Shown piece after piece: positions 6,163-12,567 of a DNA stretch of 22,298 bases. Position 1 is the first letter of the stretch. Every line of letters starts with the position of its first letter. The notes beneath the pieces were generated by a model. It worked only from the letters and a program-made list of their open reading frames with translations. It made no database searches and had not been told where the DNA came from. Made by a program: the position numbers and the translations under genes. Origin of the DNA: JAZMZS01 sp045586105 (lineage in GTDB: Bacteria; Bacillota; Clostridia; Oscillospirales; CAG-272); contig JAZMZS010000148.1 in NCBI GenBank assembly GCA_045586105.1, positions 1-22,298 of the forward strand. Direction: 5' to 3'.

Positions 6163-6571
6163 ATTGTTCCAAAGCCCAATTCTGCATTTCTGCAAGCATT
6201 TTACCTCTGATCATTTCACGTTTTATCCAAACGAACTCATGATCTGTTTCGTGTATGTCAGATACCCTTGAGATCACTTTCCCGTCGTAGTACGTTTGGA
6301 TAGGATGAAAATAACCGATTGTCGGATGTACGGTATACGTTTCGGCAGAACATATTTTTTCTCCCACCTCAACTGCCAATCCTGCTTCTTCAAGGCATTC
6401 TCTGATTATGCAATCTCGGTGGTTTTCGTTGCCTTCTATACCTCCGCCCAGCAGGAAATATCCCTTGGGTGTTTTTACCACACCGATAAGGTCTCCGTCT
6501 GACACTATTAAATAAGCTCCCTCTCGGTCAACGTACTCGGCGTTCTCCTTGACACCAAACACTTTGTGCAT
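6137..6571 (-). CDS. Nudix hydrolase
   Basis: This 144-residue protein hydrolyses a nucleoside diphosphate linked to another group. The Nudix box G-x5-E-x7-REUXEEXGU is complete: GGIEGNENHRDCII followed by RECLEEAGL. An N-terminal strand region (EGAYLIVSDGDLIGVVKTPK) precedes it. I chose ATG 6571 because AGGAG lies 6-7 bases before it; the in-frame ATG at 6589 has GAGG directly adjacent with no spacing. Its final codons carry the toxin-antitoxin operator and -35 box, so transcription through this gene could interfere with that promoter. The substrate cannot be predicted (8-oxo-dGTP, ADP-ribose and others are possible). Confidence 0.9.
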   Translation of the reverse strand: MHKVFGVKENAEYVDREGAYLIVSDGDLIGVVKTPKGYFLLGGGIEGNENHRDCIIRECLEEAGLAVEVGEKICSAETYTVHPTIGYFHPIQTYYDGKVISRVSDIHETDHEFVWIKREMIRGKMLAEMQNWALEQYIMLTLRT

Positions 6572-6606
6572 ATTTTCTCCTGTTAACATCCTCTTTGGCG
6601 ACTCTT

Positions 6607-6630
6607 TCCAAGGCTCCCTCCGAGAGGGAG
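6607..6630. repeat. Short palindrome after the glycosidase stop codon
   Basis: CTCCCTC (6614-6620) and GAGGGAG (6624-6630) form a 7-bp stem with a 3-base loop, one base from the glycosidase stop. There is no T-tract on the minus strand, so it is a REP-like hairpin rather than a complete terminator. The adjoining CCAAGGCTCCCTC resembles a palindromic element I know from gut Clostridia; this is from memory, not shown by a second full copy here. Confidence 0.45.
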
Positions 6631-6631
6631 T

Positions 6632-7732
6632 TTAGCCGTTCTGTGCCTTAAAGCGTGCATCGGCAAGCTTGTTGTAGCGCTCGATTATCTCTATCTCCTT
6701 GGGGTTATAGGGTCTGAGGTTAGCTCTGAAGAGGTCATGCTGCCACTTGGTAAAGTCGTAATCGACATTCTTTGCAGGGTTATAATAATCCGCCCACAGC
6801 TGCTCCCACGGCTCGTGGGTCTGGGTCTTTCCTACGACAAATCCCCAGCACCAGCAGGAGATATTCTCAAGATAGAACAAGGGGTACAGCTCTCTTACGT
6901 CGCTGTGGTTGATTCTGTTGAGCCATTCGGTAATGAATATCGGGCGTCCAAGCTTTTTCAGCGCTTCGAGCTGAGGAACCATATTCTCAAAGGGCGTATA
7001 GCTATGGTAGCTTATAACGTCGGAGAGCTCGAGTGCGACCTTCTCGACCTCGGTGCGGGGCTCGTTGTTAAGAAGGCTTCTCCATATATCCGCGCAAAGA
7101 GGCTGGACGGGGTCCATTTCTCTTACCGCGTCAAAGAGAGTGTGAAGAAGGGAGATCGCTCTGTCTCCGGGAACGGCGATTCCCGGCTCGTTATATACGT
7201 TCCAGCAGAACACGCGGGGGTCATCTCTGTATTTGCCTACTATCTCCTGAACCATCTCTATATAAAGGGGCTTGAGCTCGGGGCGCTCGAGCACGTGATA
7301 AGCGGGGAGTGCCTTCTGCTCGTCGGTCAAGGGCAGTCTTCCCTGATGGTAACCGAGGGCATAGAACTGCTCGCCGAGCGGCTTTGGGTTAAATACGTCC
7401 CCGCGTGGAAGCTGAGCCTCGTTTGCAAGGCAGATCATAACAAGCTGCCCGTGCTTGTCCGCAAGCGAGATATACTGCTCGAGTATATTCATAAAGCTCT
7501 CGCGCTCCTGATACCAAACGTCAAACTCAACGAGATACCTGACCGTGTTAAAACCTATCTTCTCGCAAAGAGCAAGCTCGCGGTCGGCGTTCTTCAGTCT
7601 CTCCTCCGAGCCGTAGCTCTGCCACATATCTATTCTGTTTGCGCAGTCGCTGCCGATAAAGTTACAGCCGCGAAGCCATCCAAGCTTAGAATACCACTCC
7701 TGCGCCTGTTCGGGAGTCCATTTTGTCTTCAT
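6632..7732 (-). CDS. Cytoplasmic clan GH-A glycoside hydrolase (cellulase/xylanase-like TIM barrel)
   Basis: This 366-residue TIM-barrel glycosidase has no signal peptide. The retaining-enzyme residues are visible: the acid/base Glu182 after Asn181 in WNVYNEPG, and the nucleophile Glu269 in FITEW. Further barrel marks are GFNTVRYLVEFDVW, SYHSYTPFEN and the aromatic-rich SCWCWGFVVGKTQT at strand 8. Such proteins are commonly labelled 1,4-beta-xylanase or cellulase, but substrate and GH family cannot be fixed from sequence alone. Being intracellular, it probably acts on imported oligosaccharides or glycosides. GAGGTG lies 5 bases before ATG 7732. The Nudix gene follows 60 bases downstream on the same strand. 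Confidence 0.85.
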   Translation of the reverse strand: MKTKWTPEQAQEWYSKLGWLRGCNFIGSDCANRIDMWQSYGSEERLKNADRELALCEKIGFNTVRYLVEFDVWYQERESFMNILEQYISLADKHGQLVMICLANEAQLPRGDVFNPKPLGEQFYALGYHQGRLPLTDEQKALPAYHVLERPELKPLYIEMVQEIVGKYRDDPRVFCWNVYNEPGIAVPGDRAISLLHTLFDAVREMDPVQPLCADIWRSLLNNEPRTEVEKVALELSDVISYHSYTPFENMVPQLEALKKLGRPIFITEWLNRINHSDVRELYPLFYLENISCWCWGFVVGKTQTHEPWEQLWADYYNPAKNVDYDFTKWQHDLFRANLRPYNPKEIEIIERYNKLADARFKAQNG

Positions 7733-7785
7733 AATGCCACCTCATTTTTTTAGTATTATTCGGCAGGATCACCGCCGTCAGCTTG

Positions 7786-7814
7786 ATTTTATCATACCGG
7801 GCAGATAATGGCAA
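7786..7814 (-). promoter_or_regulatory. Probable promoter of the glycosidase gene
   Basis: On the minus strand there is TTGCCA (7814-7809), a 17-base spacer, and TAAAAT (7791-7786), 54 bases before the ATG. Further upstream, GAACAT-AAC-ATGTTC (7899-7913) and AAACGTTT (7914-7921, LacI-operator-like centre) are small palindromes that could belong to either this promoter or degV's. Confidence 0.5.
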
Positions 7815-7943
7815 GACATTTTCCGAAAACTCATGCGTCAGATAATGCGCATTTCGTTTTGAGATCATAACGCCGATCATTATCGGGTCCGGTCATCCGA
7901 ACATAACATGTTCAAACGTTTTCAAAAAGAAAAGCGGAGAGAA

Positions 7944-7995
7944 GTTGACATTTCAACTTTCTTGTGCTATAATAGTTGTTGACATATCAACAACT
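7944..7995 (+). promoter_or_regulatory. degV promoter with two copies of a palindromic operator
   Basis: A full-consensus promoter is present: TTGACA (7945-7950), a 17-base spacer, TATAAT (7968-7973). It is flanked by two copies of one palindrome: GTTGACATTTCAAC (7944-7957) over the -35 box, and GTTGACATATCAAC (7978-7991) just after the -10 box. The second copy is the core of a perfect 22-bp palindrome (7974-7995). Centre spacing is 34 bp. A dimeric repressor bound at either site would block polymerase. The TTGA-N4-TCAA form resembles MarR-family and FabT-type operators, which is an inference. Confidence 0.75.
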
Positions 7996-8053
7996 GCTCG
8001 GCGGAATATTTCAAGCCCGCCAAGCAATACTAATTAACGTACCGTGACGGTAC
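7995..8053 (+). other. Structured 5' leader of degV
   Basis: Two hairpins lie in the roughly 90-base leader. TGCTCGGCGG (7995-8004) pairs with CCGCCAAGCA (8017-8026) with one mismatch. GTACCGTGACGGTAC (8039-8053) is a perfect odd palindrome. No T-tract follows either, so neither is a terminator. The second ends 20 bases before the ATG and close to the AAAGGCGG ribosome binding site (8060-8067). Confidence 0.5.
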
Positions 8054-8072
8054 GGACGAAAGGCGGTATTTT

Positions 8073-8909
8073 ATGAGTAAGATCAAGATAGTAACAGATT
8101 CATCCTCCGATCTGCTCTCGCTTGAAGGCGTGAGCTTTGCATCCGCTCCGCTAAAGATCATCACCGACGGGCGTGAGTTTACCGACGACGATGCGCTCGA
8201 CGTGGTAGAGATGGCGGAGTATTTTTCCTCCTACAAGGGAAAGAGCCGGACCTCCTGTCCTAACGCCGCCGACTGGATAGACGCGTTCGGAGACGCAGAG
8301 CAGATAGTATGCTTTACCATCACAAGCGGTATGTCGGGCAGCTACAACGCCGCTTCGGTAGCGGCACAGATATACGAAAAGGAGCACGAGGGCAGACGCG
8401 TTTTCGTAGTCGACACCCTCTCGGCAGGTCCCGAGATAACGCTGCTTATCTACAGATGCGCCGAGATGGTGCGCAGAGGGGTAGAATTCGATCGCGTATG
8501 CGAGAGCATCATGCGCTACAAGGAAAGCACGGGGCTGTATTTCATGCTCAAGTCTCTGCGAAATTTCGCAAATAACGGAAGAGTTTCCCCCGCCGTAGCA
8601 AGGATCGCGGGTATTCTCGGAATATGCGTCGTAGGGAAAGCAAGCACCGAGGGCACGCTTGAGCCTACCGACAAATGCCGTGGAGAAGCAAAGTCGCTCG
8701 ATACTATAGTCAAACGTCTCACAGAGGACGGGCTGAGCGTAGGACGCGTCAGTATAGCTCACTGCCAGAATACTGCAGGCGCAAAGAAGCTGCGTTCGAT
8801 GATAAAGGCGCGTTTTCCCGAGGTCAAGACAGAGATACGCGAGCTTCGAGGACTGTGCAGCTATTACGCCGAGCAGGGCGGCATTCTCGTCGGCTACGAA
8901 AAGAGATAA
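8073..8909 (+). CDS. DegV family fatty-acid-binding protein
   Basis: This 278-residue protein has the DegV signature. It opens with KIVTDSSSDL and continues with SRTSCPNAADW (family RTSQPS region), TITSGMSGSYNAA, VVDTLSAGPE, the lid-domain LKSLRNFANNGRVSPAVA and the C-terminal RGLCSYYAEQGGILVGYEK. DegV/FakB-type proteins hold a fatty acid and, in the FakB case, present it to the FakA kinase for phosphorylation. No FakA (DhaK-like) gene is in the window, so this may be a sensor or carrier. Expression looks tightly repressible through the paired operators upstream. An AAAGGCGG ribosome binding site precedes ATG 8073, and an intrinsic terminator follows the stop. Confidence 0.92.
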   Translation: MSKIKIVTDSSSDLLSLEGVSFASAPLKIITDGREFTDDDALDVVEMAEYFSSYKGKSRTSCPNAADWIDAFGDAEQIVCFTITSGMSGSYNAASVAAQIYEKEHEGRRVFVVDTLSAGPEITLLIYRCAEMVRRGVEFDRVCESIMRYKESTGLYFMLKSLRNFANNGRVSPAVARIAGILGICVVGKASTEGTLEPTDKCRGEAKSLDTIVKRLTEDGLSVGRVSIAHCQNTAGAKKLRSMIKARFPEVKTEIRELRGLCSYYAEQGGILVGYEKR

Positions 8910-8924
8910 ATACACTAAGCGCGC

Positions 8925-8960
8925 CATGCGCCCGTTTTATGCGGGCGCATGTTCTTTTTC
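8925..8960 (+). terminator. Intrinsic terminator of degV
   Basis: CATGCGCCCG (8925-8934) and CGGGCGCATG (8942-8951) form a perfect 10-bp stem with loop TTTTATG. TTCTTTTT follows. Confidence 0.92.
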
Positions 8961-8977
8961 TGCGAAAAAAATTGCAA

Positions 8978-9006
8978 TTGATTATTTCTTGAGCAGGTGG
9001 TATAAT
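8978..9006 (+). promoter_or_regulatory. Promoter of the LysR/radical SAM/membrane protein operon
   Basis: TTGATT (8978-8983), a 17-base spacer, and TATAAT (9001-9006). ATTGCAAT (8971-8978) is a small palindrome overlapping the -35 box and a possible autoregulatory site. Confidence 0.75.
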
Positions 9007-9039
9007 AACAGGTGACATGATTTTTTGCAGGTGAAGTAT

Positions 9040-9987
9040 ATGAACATTCTACACATGAAATATGCATTCGAGGTAGCGCGTGCAGGATCGCTCGGACGTG
9101 CAGCGGAATCTCTGCTCATAGCACAGCCGAACCTCAGCCGTTCTATAAAGGATCTCGAAGCGGAGCTCGGCATAACTATCTTCAACCGAACCGCAAAGGG
9201 GATGGTGCTCACCCCCGAGGGAGAGGAATTTATCGGTTATGCAGAAGGAATACTGCATCAGATAGAACAGGTAGAGCACCTATACAAGCACGGCACCCAG
9301 AACAAACAGCATTTTTCGGTCTCGGTTCCGCGCGCATGCTATATTTCGGAGGCCTTCGCACAATTCTCAAAGAGCATCCCGGAAGGCGGGGTTGAGCTGT
9401 TCTATAAGGAAACCAACTCAGCAAGGACTATACACAACATTCTCGACTCGGACTACAAGCTGGGTATTCTCAGGTATGCAGAAAACTATGACAAGTACTT
9501 CACGGCTCTGCTCGAAGAAAAAGGCCTTGAATACGAAATGATAGCGGAGTTTACCTACGTTCTCGTAATGAGCCGAAGCTCACCCCTGGCAGACATAGAC
9601 GACATCTCGTTTGACGATCTGAAAAGCTACATAGAGATAGCGCACGCAGACCCGTACGTTCCTTCCCTTCCCGCCTCAAAGGTAGTGAAAAGCGAGCTTC
9701 CCGACAATGTAGACAGGCGGATCTTCGTTTTTGAGAGGGCAAGTCAGTTCGATCTGCTCTCGGAAAATCCCGAAACCTTCATGTGGGTATCTCCGATCCC
9801 TCAAAAAACACTCGACAGGTACGGACTGATCACAAAAGGATGCCGTAACAACACAAAGATCTACAAGGATATTCTTGTTTACAAAAAGAACAGCAAGCTC
9901 ACGGCGCTTGACCGCGCCTTCATAGAACAGCTGCACGAATCAAAAAGCAAATATCTTTGCAGCACGGAGGAAAGAAAAGAAATATGA
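9040..9987 (+). CDS. LysR-family transcriptional regulator
   Basis: This 315-residue regulator has the LysR winged helix at residues 1-60 (HMKYAFEVARAGSLGRAAES, then LLIAQPNLSRSIKDLEAELG and FNRTAKGMVLTPEG). The effector-binding region is divergent: it lacks a clear LysR substrate-domain signature, and the family's usual GxxP-type stretches are hard to see. I chose ATG 9040 because AGGTG lies 7-8 bases before it; in-frame TTG 9025 and GTG 9031 are alternatives. Its stop overlaps the radical SAM start (ATGA), so regulator and enzyme are co-translated. LysR regulators are usually divergent from their targets, so leading the operon suggests autoregulation. The effector is unknown. Confidence 0.9.
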   Translation: MNILHMKYAFEVARAGSLGRAAESLLIAQPNLSRSIKDLEAELGITIFNRTAKGMVLTPEGEEFIGYAEGILHQIEQVEHLYKHGTQNKQHFSVSVPRACYISEAFAQFSKSIPEGGVELFYKETNSARTIHNILDSDYKLGILRYAENYDKYFTALLEEKGLEYEMIAEFTYVLVMSRSSPLADIDDISFDDLKSYIEIAHADPYVPSLPASKVVKSELPDNVDRRIFVFERASQFDLLSENPETFMWVSPIPQKTLDRYGLITKGCRNNTKIYKDILVYKKNSKLTALDRAFIEQLHESKSKYLCSTEERKEI

Positions 9988-11351
9988 GCATAAAAAGCAA
10001 GCTTGCACAGCGGCAGGCGTATCGGCGCGGAGTGATGCACTGCACCTTCAACCCCGACGGTCCCGGGGTGGTCAGAATGCATCTCGTGCCCCCGAAATTC
10101 CGCCTCCTCGGCGATCCACCGTACATACTTATCCTCAACGGCTATTATCTGCTCCCCGTAGGCTATTCGTGGGCGGTCATGCTCGGAATATTCATGGAGG
10201 AGGTATGCCGTTACGACGGTATGCCCATGAGTGAGGAGGATGTAGAGGGCATCATGGAAAGCACCGTGCTGCGCACGAGAAAGGTATATTCCTCCGTCAC
10301 GGCAGAGTACGTGCGCGGAGATCTTGAATGGATGCTTGACGTGCTGTTTGAGATCGCGCACGGAGGCAAGCCCGCTATAGAGATAGAAAAGATGTCTGTC
10401 CGTCAGTACTCCTCCAACATGACAGCGCCTCACCGAATGGATCTGATGATCAGCGCGATGACCGACGCCTCGGGCTGCTGGAACTGCAATCAGCGCTGTG
10501 CTTACTGCTATGCGGCGGGACAAAAGCTATCCTCCTCGCACGAGCTTTCGACCGAGGAATGGAAGGACGCGATCGACAAGCTGCGCTCGGCAGGTGTACC
10601 TATGCTGACCTTTACGGGAGGCGAGCCTACGATGCGGGACGATCTTGCCGAGCTTGTCGCTCACGCGAGGTGGTTCGTGACGCGCCTCAACACTAACGGA
10701 ATTAAAATGACCCCCGCCCTCGCTGCCTCCCTCAAGGATGCGGGGCTCGACAGCGTGCAGTTCACCTTCTATTCCGCGGACGAGCAGATCCACAATTCGC
10801 TCGTCGGCGGAGAGCATTACAAAGAGACGCTTGCGGGAATCAAAAACGCACTCGAGGCAGGGCTTGACGTCAGTGTAAACACCCCTCTTTCAAGGTCAAA
10901 TGCAGATTACACGGCTACGCTCGAGCTTCTTCATTCGATCGGCGTGCGGTTCGTTACCCTGTCGGGGCTTATCTGCACCGGAAATGCCAAGGGAAAGCAC
11001 GAGGAAGACGATCTTAGCGAAGGCGAGCTTTTCGATATCGTAAAGCATGCAAAGGATCTCTGCACCCGTAACGAAATGGAAATGGACTTCACCTCCCCCG
11101 GGCTTATATCAAAGGAACTGCTCGAGCAGGCGGGAATAAACGTCCCTATGTGCGGAGCGGCTCTGTCAAATATGGCAATAGCACCCGACGGCAAGGTGAT
11201 CCCCTGCCAAAGCTGGCTCGGAGAAGGATCTGAGCTCGGCAGCATTCTCACTGATGACTTCTCCGACATATGGAACAGCGAAAAATGCATCTCACTCAGA
11301 TCCATGAGCGAGGAGCAGGCGCTATGCTGTCCGTTCAGAGAGGAGGGCTGA
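9984..11351 (+). CDS. Radical SAM protein with SPASM-like C-terminus, putative peptide maturase
   Basis: The protein has 455 residues. The radical SAM [4Fe-4S] site is CNQRCAYC (Cys168, Cys172, Cys175, the C-x3-C-x2-C form) and the SAM-binding GGEP motif follows at 212-215. The C-terminal part resembles SPASM/twitch: Cys390, then NMAIAPDGKVIPC with Cys408, then Cys435 and Cys448-Cys449, which could hold auxiliary clusters. The chain stops at CCPFREEG, so the last SPASM cysteines may be missing. Residues 1-150 before the cluster are long and could include a PqqD-like peptide-recognition domain. I infer this from size and position, not from a clear motif. SPASM proteins typically modify peptides or proteins. 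The natural substrate candidate is the next gene, which starts 2 bases after this stop and has a Cys-Ala repeat tail. Confidence 0.88.
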   Translation: MSIKSKLAQRQAYRRGVMHCTFNPDGPGVVRMHLVPPKFRLLGDPPYILILNGYYLLPVGYSWAVMLGIFMEEVCRYDGMPMSEEDVEGIMESTVLRTRKVYSSVTAEYVRGDLEWMLDVLFEIAHGGKPAIEIEKMSVRQYSSNMTAPHRMDLMISAMTDASGCWNCNQRCAYCYAAGQKLSSSHELSTEEWKDAIDKLRSAGVPMLTFTGGEPTMRDDLAELVAHARWFVTRLNTNGIKMTPALAASLKDAGLDSVQFTFYSADEQIHNSLVGGEHYKETLAGIKNALEAGLDVSVNTPLSRSNADYTATLELLHSIGVRFVTLSGLICTGNAKGKHEEDDLSEGELFDIVKHAKDLCTRNEMEMDFTSPGLISKELLEQAGINVPMCGAALSNMAIAPDGKVIPCQSWLGEGSELGSILTDDFSDIWNSEKCISLRSMSEEQALCCPFREEG

Positions 11352-11353
11352 CC

Positions 11354-12469
11354 GTGGGAAGAAGAAAAAAGAATTACGACCGCGACAAATTTTCAGAGAA
11401 ATACATAAAAAAGCACCGCACCTTCCCCGTGGGAAAAACGGTACTTCTCGTGATCTGCCTGATAGTGCAGATCGCTACGGTAATTGCAGTAATACTCTAT
11501 AAGCCCGAGCCTCAGGACGTAATAAAGGAATACAAGGTCACGGTCGAGCCGTGCGATGACGGCTCTCTTGACATTTATTATTCCTTCCTATGGGAGGCGG
11601 TAGACCCGAACGAGCCTCTCAGCTGGGTCGAGATAGGAATGGCAAACCGCGACTATACCGTCTACGACACCTTCGTTTCGGATAACGTCAACAGCCTTGA
11701 GAAATACGCCGAGGAAGGGTACGTTTCTCTCAGGCTATACTTCAAGCGCACGTACGTAGGCGGAGAGAAGGTAGAATTTTCATTCAAGATAAACCAGCAC
11801 CGTATGCTGTGCGAGGACGGAAACGGATATTTTTATCAGTTCGTACCGGGGTGGTTCAACAAGATACCCGTAGAGCATTACAGCTTTGAGTGGAAGGACT
11901 CTATGCACCTGCTCTCATCAAATGCCGACCGAGAATCGGTATCCCATCACGTATGGGAGGGTGCGCTTGAGCCCGGCGGCTATGCCGCCATGATCGTGCG
12001 CTACGGCAAAGGTGCCTTTGCTTCTCCCGCTACCGTCCCGTATGAAGAATTCGACGACAGCGGATGCTTCTCCGAGCTCGGGTCGGAAAAGATCGGCGTA
12101 GCGATCGTCGCTCTGGTATTCGTTTTCCTGATCTGCTTAGTGCAGGTGACCGTGATCGACAGCTACGTATCCTACAATCGCGGAAGAGGGTTCCTCGTCA
12201 GATACGGTCATAACGTTCATCTGTACGGAAGAACAAATCCGGCATACAAGAAGGCGCGTGAAAAGCGCGAGACGATGCATTACGGCCACGGCCGCAGCTT
12301 CGGCGGAGGGGGCGGGTGCGCCTGTGCGTGTGCCTGTGCCTGCGCCTGTGCGGGCGGAGGACGCGCGGGATGCTCTCAAAAGGACACCTACTCCCCTTCA
12401 CCCGTTGAAAAGCACCTCGGAGCGACCGGCAAAGAGGATGCCTCAAGCCGAAAAGCGTTTGCGGAGTAA
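11354..12469 (+). CDS. Two-helix membrane protein with cytoplasmic (Cys-Ala)6 tail, DUF2207-like ectodomain
   Basis: I know no function for this 371-residue protein. It starts at GTG 11354, two bases after the radical SAM stop; the ribosome binding site GAGGAGG (11340-11346) lies in the end of that gene. Order of parts: a basic N-terminus, TM1 at about 27-49, an outside beta-rich domain at 50-245 whose opening (KEYKVTVEPCDDGSLDIYYS) resembles DUF2207 ectodomains, TM2 at about 247-268, then a basic cytoplasmic tail. The tail carries five glycines (317-321), six Cys-Ala units (Cys322, 324, 326, 328, 330, 332), GGGRAG and Cys340, then a polar end. Cysteine codons alternate TGC and TGT and alanine codons GCC and GCG, so selection is on the protein, not a DNA microsatellite. 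The repeat faces the cytoplasm with the radical SAM enzyme. Metal binding by unmodified cysteines is the main alternative to enzymatic modification. Confidence 0.82.
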   Translation: MGRRKKNYDRDKFSEKYIKKHRTFPVGKTVLLVICLIVQIATVIAVILYKPEPQDVIKEYKVTVEPCDDGSLDIYYSFLWEAVDPNEPLSWVEIGMANRDYTVYDTFVSDNVNSLEKYAEEGYVSLRLYFKRTYVGGEKVEFSFKINQHRMLCEDGNGYFYQFVPGWFNKIPVEHYSFEWKDSMHLLSSNADRESVSHHVWEGALEPGGYAAMIVRYGKGAFASPATVPYEEFDDSGCFSELGSEKIGVAIVALVFVFLICLVQVTVIDSYVSYNRGRGFLVRYGHNVHLYGRTNPAYKKAREKRETMHYGHGRSFGGGGGCACACACACACAGGGRAGCSQKDTYSPSPVEKHLGATGKEDASSRKAFAE

Positions 12470-12481
12470 CTTTCGCCTACT

Positions 12482-12521
12482 AAAAAAATGCGCTCTGCAA
12501 AGCAAGCAGGCGCATTTTTTT
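12482..12521 (+). terminator. Intrinsic terminator after the Cys-Ala membrane protein
   Basis: AAAAAAATGCGC (12482-12493) pairs with GCGCATTTTTTT (12510-12521). The inner CTGC/GCAG can extend the stem. It closes the LysR operon, and the pyruvate kinase ribosome binding site follows within 40 bases. Confidence 0.9.
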
Positions 12522-12567
12522 GCGCAACCTCACGCATACTATCATCAGTATATCCCGGAGGTCAACG

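Noticed and set aside
6737..7753. Long plus-strand open frame (338 codons) opposite the glycosidase
   Set aside because: It is antisense to a gene with clear catalytic motifs and its translation has no recognisable domain. It is a by-product of codon bias.
12302..12361. Alternating TGC/GCC tract considered as a DNA microsatellite or Z-DNA element
   Set aside because: Codon choice varies at third positions while the Cys-Ala protein pattern stays exact, so the signal is at protein level.
12520..12567. Upstream start for pyruvate kinase at TTG 12520
   Set aside because: It lies in the T-tract of the preceding terminator. ATG 12568 has GGAGGT and matches the family N-terminus.
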